In this document: in pieces, positions 1 to 7,006 of the stretch | How positions within the stretch are numbered: the first letter of the stretch is position 1 | Layout of the letters: each line of letters starts with the position of its first letter | The notes under the pieces: model-generated | Seen by the model: only the letters and a program-made list of their open reading frames with translations | Told to the model about the DNA's origin: nothing | Databases searched by the model: none | Position numbers and translations under genes: made by a program | Assembly (NCBI GenBank): GCA_001769005.1 | Contig: MENE01000145.1 | Span: 4,851-16,195 of the forward strand | DNA from: Bacteroidetes bacterium GWA2_31_9b | GTDB lineage: Bacteria > Bacteroidota > Bacteroidia > Bacteroidales > UBA12077 | Direction: 5' to 3' | DNA: 11,345 nt

Positions 1-5
1 TTTTG

Positions 6-1055
6 TTATGCAGGTTGTTTAATCTTTTCGAAATACATTGCAAACGATCTGTAAAGAAAGTGTGTCCATTTACCAAAAGGAACAATAAGTACAGCCCATT
101 GCACTAATACTGTCAGGTGAAAAAGATACAACCATAAATTAGTTTCAATAAAATCCAGATCGATAAATATTCGTACTAAAAATGCAGAAAATGCCATTAG
201 AAATAACCAGATTACAAACAGCCAGTCTGATGGCTGAGAGAATTTATTTAATTCTTTATTCTTTTTAATTCTACCTCTTACAAAAATAAAAGTCAGAGTA
301 AACAATACAATACTTTCAGCATAACCGAGTAAGATTATAAATAGACTGTTTGTTCCAAACCAATCGAGAACAACTGTTGTAAATAGCAACGATAAATATC
401 CCAAAACTATAATTAAATGGATTAACCAACGTGATTGACTATCGTCGCATCCGAGAGTTCTTTTTTGAGTGAACATGTGCGTAAATAGTTCTTGCATTCC
501 CTTAACATAAGTTAAGAATTTTACTTTTATCTTGGGTTTTAAAATTACAAACCACCACATACGGGCTAGATTTGGAATAAGAATAGCAGTAAAAACAATA
601 ATTATAGCCCACATTTCGAACTGATGACCAAAGTGCATAATGGTATCTACTTCAAAGCTCTTTGAAAAAGCAAATAAAATTACTGCTAATGCCGTGGCTA
701 GGAATGCAAAAATGGTAAATGGAAGATATTTATACATTAATCCAGAAAGTCCAGTCCAATCGTATTTAGCAGTTAACCATCTACGTAACGACATCATCAA
801 TTCACCGGGGCTTGCTTCTCGAGGACAAGTTGTTGAGCATTCGCCACAATAATAGCATAACCAGGGATCAATTGATGCTTCAATTTCACTTTCTAAACCA
901 AGAACTGAATATCTTACCAGTTTTCTTGGAAATGAACTGTTATTATCAGAAAGCGAGCATGTTGCTGTGCAATTTCCACAATTAAAACAAGCATTAAAGT
1001 CGTGAGCTCCGTATTTTTTAATTTCAGTAGCAAATTCAGGATTTACTTTTGCCAT
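6..1055 (-). CDS. QmoC/HdrC-HdrE-like quinone-interacting membrane iron-sulfur subunit
   Basis: This 349-residue protein joins a cytoplasmic HdrC-type ferredoxin domain to an HdrE/NarI-type membrane domain, the layout of QmoC. Two CxxCxxCxxxC motifs (C23, C26, C29, C33 and C67, C70, C73, C77) should bind two [4Fe-4S] clusters. About six hydrophobic helices follow, near residues 111-130, 147-172, 210-233, 237-259, 277-300 and 306-327. H193, H213, H313 and H332 are candidate haem b ligands; the end, with PFGKWTHFLYR, resembles the last helix of HdrE/NarI-type subunits. By family analogy it passes electrons between the soluble flavoproteins encoded upstream and the quinone pool. Only 5 bases separate it from the HdrA-like gene upstream, so the two are co-transcribed. 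The stop codon lies 5 bases from the window edge, so further operon genes could lie beyond. The family call is strong; haem content and electron direction are inference. Confidence 0.88.
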   Translation of the reverse strand: MAKVNPEFATEIKKYGAHDFNACFNCGNCTATCSLSDNNSSFPRKLVRYSVLGLESEIEASIDPWLCYYCGECSTTCPREASPGELMMSLRRWLTAKYDWTGLSGLMYKYLPFTIFAFLATALAVILFAFSKSFEVDTIMHFGHQFEMWAIIIVFTAILIPNLARMWWFVILKPKIKVKFLTYVKGMQELFTHMFTQKRTLGCDDSQSRWLIHLIIVLGYLSLLFTTVVLDWFGTNSLFIILLGYAESIVLFTLTFIFVRGRIKKNKELNKFSQPSDWLFVIWLFLMAFSAFLVRIFIDLDFIETNLWLYLFHLTVLVQWAVLIVPFGKWTHFLYRSFAMYFEKIKQPA

Positions 1056-1060
1056 TATAG

Positions 1061-3259
1061 TTAGTTTTTCAATTTATAATAATAATACAACTCTTTTTTA
1101 TCCATACCTTCAGTTACAACAACATTGTATTTATGCATTGTCATAACATGGTATGTAATAATGTCTTTATCAACCTCCAGTTTTTCAGAAATTTCAGGGA
1201 TTGTCAATTTATTACCATTCATGGTTTCTAAAATATTTTTCCATAGTTGAGGATATTCTTTCATCTTAACTCCGGAAACTTCTTCTGTTGATTCACTTTC
1301 TTTTTCTCTTACTTTCAAATCGATTTTTTCCATAAAACCATCAATCATCGATTCAATTTCATTATCAGTAAATTGAGCAATTTCAATTGCATTTGTAGGG
1401 CAAACTGGTGCGCATATTCCACATCCTGTACAAATTGCTTTATTCACTGCTGCAATGTGCTTATCGCCCGATTCGATTTCTTTTATTGCAGTATATTCGC
1501 ACACTTCAGCACATTTACCACACCACACACATGCATCGTTATTTACACGTGCAATTACAGGATCGAGAGAAACTGTTCCACCTTTTAATAATGCATTTAT
1601 TTTTGATGCAGCAGAAAGTGATGATTGTACCGATTCACTTATATTCTTTGGACCCTGACATGAACCTCCGATATAAACTCCTTTGATTACAGTTTCAACA
1701 GGTTTGAGTTTTGGATGAATCTCATTGAAAAATTTATCGGTACCAATTGGAATTTTAAACTTCTCCGATATTTGCTTACTGTCCTCACGGGCAACCATTC
1801 CAGTTACTAAAACAACCAAATCGGCTTCGATTTCTAATTCTTTTTTTGATGTCAGATAATCTTTAACCTTAATATTTAAAGTTTTTTCATTCTGCTCAAC
1901 AACAGGAGGTTCTTTTTCATCGAAACGAATATAAATATCACCTTGTTTTGACGATTTTTCGTACATCAATTCCTGTTTCCCATAAGTTCTTATATCTCTG
2001 AAAAGGTGATAAGCATTTATTCCTTTGTATTTATCAGCAAGTTGTAACGAAGAATTTATTGCCGAAGAGCAACATTGACGCGAACAATACTTGTTTTCTC
2101 CTTTTGTTTGCCTGTTACCAACGCAATAAATAAATGCTATTTTTTTAACTGGTTTATTATTAAAGATTAATTTATCAGGATTCAACTCAATTAACCTATT
2201 TAGCTCGGGTAATGTTACCACATTCGAAAAGGTTTTGTAACCATATTCGCCTTCTTTAGGTTGATAAGAATCGAATCCTGTTGTTACTAAAACAGAACCG
2301 GCAGTAAGTGATAAAATCTCATCTTGCTGAGTTAAATCAAGACAGGAAGCATGTTTCGCTAAAAATTCTTTTTCATTTTTCAGGGCTTCAGCATTTACAA
2401 CAGTCACATCGGGTAATGCTTCTGGGTAATTTTTATAGATTGCTTTACGCTTTGTAAAACCAAAATTAAAATCATCATTAACAAGAACAGTACAATCATT
2501 CATTGCATTTTGTACTGCTTGCAAATCAGCTTTTCCATTTATATATCGGGGTTTAATCCGAATATCAATTGCAAAATTTCCAAGGCTACCCGAAACTTTC
2601 TCAACCGAAGTGCCTGTAAAAAGGGTAATATTATTATAACTTTTAATTTCTGCATATAATCTCGAAACTATTTCTTTTCCGTTCTGTCCGGTAGTAAAGA
2701 GATTTTCTGTTTGAGTGATATGTCCACCAACAAAATAATCTGTTTCAATTAAATAAACTTCGTTTCCTAAACGGGCAAGGTCAATTGCTGCTTTCATTCC
2801 TGAAACACCTGCACCAACAACTAAAACAGCTTTTTTGACATTTATTTCGATATTATCCAGCGATTCAGAATATGCTACTCTTTTAATACCCGCTCTGATT
2901 AAACCTGCAGCTTTTACCGAAGCTTCTCTTGGTTTGTCGGAATGTGGCCAAGAACATTGTTCGCGAATATTTACCTGAACATAATTTGTTGGATTCAGAC
3001 CGGCACGCTCGGCAACATTTTTAAATGTATGCAAATGCAGTTTGGGAGAACATGATGCAACAACAATAGCATCAAGTTTATATTCTTTAATATCACTAAT
3101 CATGTCTTTCTGGTTGGAATCGGCACAGGCAAACATGACGTCTTTCGATATTACAACGCCATCATCGGTTTTAAGCATTTTTCCAATTTCTTCAACATCA
3201 ACATAATCGGAAATATTTCCACCACAATGACAAATATATACGCCTATTCTTTCTTTCAT
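1061..3259 (-). CDS. HdrA/QmoB-like flavin iron-sulfur oxidoreductase with C-terminal winged-helix domain
   Basis: A 732-residue HdrA-family protein. I chose the ATG at 3259 because the HdrA family opens with the motif that follows it (RIGVYICHCGGN); an in-frame ATG at 3286 would add nine residues. Domains in order: HdrA N-terminal domain with cysteines C10, C12, C45, C70 and C102 in the usual contexts (CHCGG, ACSP-like, REQCSW); FAD-binding Rossmann motif GAGVSG at 149-154; a middle region (about 236-291) where typical HdrA carries a ferredoxin but only C256 remains; the HdrA cysteine cluster C379, C392, C396, C397; and a C-terminal dicluster ferredoxin (C577, C580, C583, C587; C610, C613, C616, C620). 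An acidic linker (about 640-670) leads to a predicted winged-helix domain (671-731), unusual for a redox subunit. It should relay electrons between the GltD-containing HdrA homologue and the membrane subunit downstream. Family membership is clear; partner and substrate are inferred. Confidence 0.87.
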   Translation of the reverse strand: MKERIGVYICHCGGNISDYVDVEEIGKMLKTDDGVVISKDVMFACADSNQKDMISDIKEYKLDAIVVASCSPKLHLHTFKNVAERAGLNPTNYVQVNIREQCSWPHSDKPREASVKAAGLIRAGIKRVAYSESLDNIEINVKKAVLVVGAGVSGMKAAIDLARLGNEVYLIETDYFVGGHITQTENLFTTGQNGKEIVSRLYAEIKSYNNITLFTGTSVEKVSGSLGNFAIDIRIKPRYINGKADLQAVQNAMNDCTVLVNDDFNFGFTKRKAIYKNYPEALPDVTVVNAEALKNEKEFLAKHASCLDLTQQDEILSLTAGSVLVTTGFDSYQPKEGEYGYKTFSNVVTLPELNRLIELNPDKLIFNNKPVKKIAFIYCVGNRQTKGENKYCSRQCCSSAINSSLQLADKYKGINAYHLFRDIRTYGKQELMYEKSSKQGDIYIRFDEKEPPVVEQNEKTLNIKVKDYLTSKKELEIEADLVVLVTGMVAREDSKQISEKFKIPIGTDKFFNEIHPKLKPVETVIKGVYIGGSCQGPKNISESVQSSLSAASKINALLKGGTVSLDPVIARVNNDACVWCGKCAEVCEYTAIKEIESGDKHIAAVNKAICTGCGICAPVCPTNAIEIAQFTDNEIESMIDGFMEKIDLKVREKESESTEEVSGVKMKEYPQLWKNILETMNGNKLTIPEISEKLEVDKDIITYHVMTMHKYNVVVTEGMDKKELYYYYKLKN

Positions 3260-3310
3260 TTTTGTTCTATTTTGATATAATCTCAATTAATGACTTAAAC
3301 TTTATTTAGC

Positions 3311-3425
3311 CTGACGTATTCATAAATATTATATTTTTTCAATATTTATGAATAGTACAGGATAACCCTGACTGAGAAAATTATATTGTTTCCCATCTCG
3401 AAATTATATAATTTTCAAACGTCAG
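3311..3425 (-). repeat. Perfect 14-bp inverted repeat and possible folded intercistronic RNA element
   Basis: The 195-base gap between the two HdrA-like genes contains a perfect inverted repeat: 3317-3330 (TATTCATAAATATT) and 3341-3354, with a 10-base loop. A second pair, CTGACGT at 3311-3317 and ACGTCAG at 3419-3425, could close an outer stem around it, sharing base 3317. A four-pair CAGG/CCTG hairpin (3358-3361, 3367-3370) and the AT palindrome AAATTATATAATTT (3401-3414) lie inside. On the transcribed strand the main hairpin is not followed by a T-run, so it is not a standard terminator. It may be an mRNA processing or stability element or an operator. The long hairpin is real; the 7-bp outer pair could arise by chance in a region this size. 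Confidence 0.5.
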
Positions 3426-3454
3426 AAGAAAAATTCATTCAGGTTATGAATTTT

Positions 3455-6193
3455 TCAGGTTAGATAAACAGCAACTTCAGATGCTGCACATCCGGCAGAT
3501 AAAATGGAATCGGGAATATCTTTTGGTCCCGAAGCGGCTCCAGCTACAAAAACTCCTTTGATGCTTGTTAAGGATGGGCTTACCAGTTCATCTAGTTGCT
3601 TTACAAAATTAAACTCATCGAGTTCGAGCTTTTCATTTTTAAACATCTGTGGAATTTCTTTATTTGGAAGTACACCAACCGACAATACAACTAAATCGTG
3701 TTTCGATTCTTTTATTGTTCCACTGGTAACATCTTCGTAACGTAAAATAAGATCCCCGCTGTTATCATCTTTTTCTCTGATTTTAGCAACTTTACCTTTC
3801 ACAAAATTCACACCCATAGATTTGGATTGCTGGAAGAATTCCTCGTATCCTTTACCAAATGCTCTGATATCCATATAATAAATTGTAATATCGGCCATTG
3901 GTAAAGCACCCATAAGAAGCTGAGCTTGTTTTATTGAGTACATGCAACAGATTTGTGAGCAAATTGGATTGTTTGAACATTCGCCACTGCAACTGCTGTT
4001 TTCAATTGCAGAATCGCGAGATCCGGTACACAAAACATAAGCAATATTGTCGGGTGATTTTCCATCACCGGGGCGCAACACATTGTTAAATGGCCGTGTA
4101 GGAGCAATTAACCTGTCCATTTGCATGGAATCAATTACGTTTGGATATTTTGTATATCCGTATTCAGGTTTTCCAGATGGCGGAAATAATTTAAATCCTG
4201 TAGTTACAATTACTGATTTTACATTGGTTTCAACAAGTACTTTCTTTTGCGAAAAGTCGATTGCATTTGCAGGACAAGCCGAAATACACTGATGGCATTC
4301 GCGGCAGTTGCTGCAATCCAAACATCTGTTTGTACTTAAAAGAACTTCTTCTTCGCTTAGTGTTAATTCAACATCTTTAAAATCCTGAATCCGTTCATTT
4401 ATGTTTCTAAATTTGGGATCAACCTGTGGAACAAGTTTAAAAGTTCCTCTTTCCAACACTTTGTTTTTATCAATGGCAGGAAGTTTATCGCCAAACACAT
4501 AATTATTTAAAGGTAAATTCTGAAGATATTTATCAATGTAAAATGCAGCTTTCTTGCCTTGACCGGCAGCTTCAATAATAGTTGAAGCACCAGTAACAGA
4601 ATCGCCACCAGCAAAAATAGATTCAACCGATGTTTGTAAAGTAGTTTCGTTTACTTTTATAGTACCACCTTTTTTAATTTCAATTGTGTTGCCAAACATT
4701 GATGTTGATGGTTGTAAACCAATTGCTTCAACTACAAAGTCAACATCTTCTATATATTCAGAACCTGGTATGGGCTCGGGTCTTCTTCTTCCGCTCTGGT
4801 CGGGTTCGCCAAGTTTCATTTTAATTAACTGAACCTTTTTAAGAATACCATTTTCGCCAAAAAACTGAATCGGATTGCGAAGGACCATTATTTCAACACC
4901 TTCTTCTTCTGCTTCGTCAATCTCGGGCTTAAAGCAAGGCATTTTGCTTCTGCTTCTTCTGTAAATTACAGTTACTTTTTCAGCACCCAATCGTAAAGCT
5001 GTTCGTGATGCATCCATAGCAGTATTTCCACCGCCAATAACCATTACCTTTTTACCTTTTAGATGTTCTTTTTGGCCAATGTTCGCTTCTCTTAAAAAAT
5101 CAAGGCAAGAAATAATTCCTTTTAAATTGGAACCTTCAACATCTAATTTGCTTGTATCGTGTGTTCCTACGGAAATAAAAATGCTATCAAAACCTTCTTC
5201 TTTAAGTTTAGTTAGATTTTCAATTTTATTATTTACTTCAAACTCAACGCCAAGTGCAGTAATATTTTTTATATCGCGGTCGACAACTGCTTTTGGAAGT
5301 CGGTATTCGGGCAAAGTAAGTATTAACATACCACCTAAAACAGGAGCAGCCTCAAATATTTTAACATAGTGTCCTTTTAAAGCAAGATGATAAGCAGCTG
5401 TAAGTCCAGCGGGTCCAGAACCAATTACTGCTACTTTTTTCCCTGATTTAATAGTGATTTCCGTTTTTTCAGGTTCAGGAAATTTATCGTAGTAGTTTTC
5501 TGCAAAAAATCGTTTAATCCTTCTGATATCAACAGATGAATCTAATGTAGCACGTGTACACTCATTCTGACAAGGAGCATAACATGCTCTGCCCAAACTT
5601 CCCGGTAAAGGAATATCTTCGAGATGCAATCTCATAGCATCATCATATTGTCCGTTTCGAACAAGTGAGATATAACCATAAGGTTTAACACCACCGGGGC
5701 ATTCATTTATACACGGAGCAGAAATATCTTGCCTGTCGATTGTTGCAATTCGTGGATTTGCTAAACTAAATGGAATATAAACCACTTTTCGTCCTGCCAG
5801 ATTTGCATTGTACTCATCCATTCTTACTTCTGGACATGCTACTTCGCACTGTTGACAACCAGTACATGCTTCAGGAATAATATATCGCGGGTTATTTGTA
5901 ATGTTTACCTGAAAATCGGTATCCGTTTTATTTATTCCATCAATTTCACTGTTTAACATTAATGTAATATTCGGATGACGGGCTGTCTCAGACATTTTGG
6001 GAGTAGTAATACAGGCAGCACAATCTAATGTAGGAAATACTTTGCTTAACTGAATCATCTTACCACCGATTGAAAGGCCTTTTTCAACAAGAAGTACTTG
6101 ATGATTCATATCAGCCAAGCTTAAAGCTGCTTCCTGTCCGGCAATTCCTCCTCCAATTACTAATGAGTCAAATATTTTATCGTTTTGTGACAT
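3455..6193 (-). CDS. hdrA: HdrA-like flavoprotein with inserted GltD/NfnB-type FAD/NAD(P) oxidoreductase module
   Basis: A 912-residue fusion. Residues 1-157 are the first half of HdrA: FAD motif GGGIAG at 14-19, the LDCAACITTPKM signature (C58, C61) and a ferredoxin motif C110, C113, C116, C120. A GltD-like module follows: an N-terminal cysteine region (C161, C165, C204, C208, C212), FAD motif GSGPAG at 258-263, and NAD(P) motif GGGNTAMD at 387-394 followed by YRRSRSKMPC, ending near 555. Next comes a six-cysteine ferredoxin segment (C624, C627, C630, C633, C636, C640), then the second half of HdrA with CTGSRD (C722) and further cysteines C735, C739, C745, C749 and C750. Without the insert, about 400 residues remain, close to QmoA in size. 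The GltD module is known in other proteins to exchange electrons with NAD(P)H, so this subunit probably links nicotinamide to the iron-sulfur chain; bifurcation is possible but unproven. It lies 24 bases after the MvhD-like gene. Confidence 0.9.
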   Translation of the reverse strand: MSQNDKIFDSLVIGGGIAGQEAALSLADMNHQVLLVEKGLSIGGKMIQLSKVFPTLDCAACITTPKMSETARHPNITLMLNSEIDGINKTDTDFQVNITNNPRYIIPEACTGCQQCEVACPEVRMDEYNANLAGRKVVYIPFSLANPRIATIDRQDISAPCINECPGGVKPYGYISLVRNGQYDDAMRLHLEDIPLPGSLGRACYAPCQNECTRATLDSSVDIRRIKRFFAENYYDKFPEPEKTEITIKSGKKVAVIGSGPAGLTAAYHLALKGHYVKIFEAAPVLGGMLILTLPEYRLPKAVVDRDIKNITALGVEFEVNNKIENLTKLKEEGFDSIFISVGTHDTSKLDVEGSNLKGIISCLDFLREANIGQKEHLKGKKVMVIGGGNTAMDASRTALRLGAEKVTVIYRRSRSKMPCFKPEIDEAEEEGVEIMVLRNPIQFFGENGILKKVQLIKMKLGEPDQSGRRRPEPIPGSEYIEDVDFVVEAIGLQPSTSMFGNTIEIKKGGTIKVNETTLQTSVESIFAGGDSVTGASTIIEAAGQGKKAAFYIDKYLQNLPLNNYVFGDKLPAIDKNKVLERGTFKLVPQVDPKFRNINERIQDFKDVELTLSEEEVLLSTNRCLDCSNCRECHQCISACPANAIDFSQKKVLVETNVKSVIVTTGFKLFPPSGKPEYGYTKYPNVIDSMQMDRLIAPTRPFNNVLRPGDGKSPDNIAYVLCTGSRDSAIENSSCSGECSNNPICSQICCMYSIKQAQLLMGALPMADITIYYMDIRAFGKGYEEFFQQSKSMGVNFVKGKVAKIREKDDNSGDLILRYEDVTSGTIKESKHDLVVLSVGVLPNKEIPQMFKNEKLELDEFNFVKQLDELVSPSLTSIKGVFVAGAASGPKDIPDSILSAGCAASEVAVYLT

Positions 6194-6217
6194 AATAATT
6201 ACTAAATGTTTATGAAT

Positions 6218-6646
6218 TTATTCGGCTATCTGCTTATCCTCATCAATTTTGCCTAATTCGGAGAGTATTTTCCCAAAATTATCCATGTGGTTAGAAAATG
6301 GTTCGGCACAAACAGAGCAAATGGCAGCCATACGAATACGCTTAGGACTGATGTTTTTTTCTTTCATCAATAGTTGAGCATCAAGTATAATATTATTGGT
6401 ATACTCAGCACATTTTGGACTATATGAACATTCGTGCCCATCGGCGGCAATAAAAACGCCATCGAATCCCTTTTCGAAAGCATGCATAATCCATTTTGGT
6501 TTAATACTTGAAGAACAAGGTAGGCTAATAGTATAAACCGAAGGAGAGTAATGAATTTTTCTTAATCCAGCCTGGTCAATTCCCGGATCGGATATTTTAT
6601 CTGTTGAAAATACGAGTATTTTGGGACTAAAAACTTCTTTTTCCAT
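6218..6646 (-). CDS. MvhD/FlpD-like hydrogenase iron-sulfur (delta) subunit homologue
   Basis: A 142-residue protein matching the small MvhD/FlpD family, whose known members carry a [2Fe-2S] cluster and pass electrons to HdrA. The family body is visible: YSPSVYTISLPCSSSIKP (C44), a stretch of the FEKGFDGVFIAADGHECSY type (C73), C79, then a C-terminal helix region. The N-terminal CCxxC-type motif of typical members is replaced by FSTDKISDPG, with no cysteine. C110 and C113 form a CSVC pair near the C-terminus instead. Cluster binding may therefore be altered or lost. It is the first gene after the terminator that follows tusA, and lies 24 bases before the HdrA-GltD gene, fitting a docking or relay subunit for that protein. 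There is no hydrogenase in the window. The family call is good; electron-transfer competence is uncertain. Confidence 0.8.
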   Translation of the reverse strand: MEKEVFSPKILVFSTDKISDPGIDQAGLRKIHYSPSVYTISLPCSSSIKPKWIMHAFEKGFDGVFIAADGHECSYSPKCAEYTNNIILDAQLLMKEKNISPKRIRMAAICSVCAEPFSNHMDNFGKILSELGKIDEDKQIAE

Positions 6647-6696
6647 GTTTAATATCTAATTATTATAGTATCTATATAATTAATAGGTAAAGGGAC

Positions 6697-6732
6697 AAAA
6701 AAACGGATAAATCAATAATTGACTTATCCGTT
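6697..6732 (-). terminator. Intrinsic terminator after tusA
   Basis: A perfect 9-bp stem (AACGGATAA at 6702-6710, TTATCCGTT at 6724-6732) encloses a further 5-bp pair, TCAAT/ATTGA (6712-6716, 6718-6722), separated from it by one A-C mismatch. On the minus-strand transcript the stem is followed directly by a run of seven T (6703-6697). This is a textbook rho-independent terminator placed 7 bases past the tusA stop codon and about 50 bases before the MvhD-like start. It should end, or partly attenuate, the dsrE-tusA transcript, so the Hdr-like genes probably depend on read-through or on their own promoter in 6647-6696, where I see no convincing Bacteroidetes -7 box. Confidence 0.8.
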
Positions 6733-6738
6733 AATGTA

Positions 6739-6990
6739 TTAAGCTTTTTTTAGAAATAATCTTGAATAGCTATCTTCTTCTAGTATTCCTAGAAAATCAT
6801 GTTCCATTTTTTCGCACCATCTTGGAATATCATGCTTAGTACCTTCATCTGAAGATAAAATTTCTAGAATTTCGCCTGATTCAATATCGCCAATAGCTTT
6901 TTTAGCAGCTAATAATGGACCTGGGCAAGCGGTTCCTCTTGCATCAACAATATGATTAGCTGTAACTTTTTTTAATTCTTCTGTTGTCAT
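6739..6990 (-). CDS. tusA: TusA-family sulfur carrier protein
   Basis: An 83-residue protein with the defining TusA features: DARGTACPGPLL, in which C22 of the CPGP motif is the cysteine that carries persulfide sulfur in this family, and the C-terminal half with DIPRWCEKMEHDFLG (C59). Length and fold order match the family. TusA proteins pass sulfur between rhodanese, DsrE-type proteins and acceptors such as tRNA-thiolation enzymes or dissimilatory sulfur enzymes. Here it lies 16 bases after the DsrE-like gene and just upstream of an Hdr/Qmo-like set, which favours a role in sulfur energy metabolism or sulfane-sulfur handling over tRNA modification. That choice is inference from context; the family assignment is secure. 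Confidence 0.93.
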   Translation of the reverse strand: MTTEELKKVTANHIVDARGTACPGPLLAAKKAIGDIESGEILEILSSDEGTKHDIPRWCEKMEHDFLGILEEDSYSRLFLKKA

Positions 6991-7006
6991 TTTTTTACTG
7001 TATTAA

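Noticed and set aside
640..852. Plus-strand open frame opposite the QmoC-like gene, and similar frames at 3504-3740, 4047-4292, 5079-5369 and 7019-7400
   Set aside because: All lie wholly within strongly supported minus-strand genes and their translations resemble no protein family.
1373..1686. Overlapping plus-strand open frames opposite the HdrA-like gene
   Set aside because: They mirror the cysteine-rich ferredoxin coding region on the other strand and show no domain or signal of their own.
3260..3286. Upstream in-frame ATG at 3286 as start of the second HdrA-like gene
   Set aside because: It would add nine residues before the conserved HdrA opening; family members start close to the RIGVYxCHCGG motif, so 3259 is preferred, though the earlier start cannot be excluded.
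3317..3354. The 14-bp hairpin as an intrinsic terminator
   Set aside because: The stem is almost entirely A-T and neither strand has a T-run directly after it on the transcribed side.
3438..3462. Direct repeat TTCAGGTTA at 3438-3446 and 3454-3462
   Set aside because: Two 9-base copies in AT-rich spacer at a stop codon; too short and too few to call a repeat element or attachment site.
6..6646. A true QmoABC-APS reductase sulfate-reduction locus
   Set aside because: No aprAB, sat or dsrAB is present, and the HdrA-like proteins keep HdrA-type motifs and a GltD insert rather than plain QmoA/QmoB layout.
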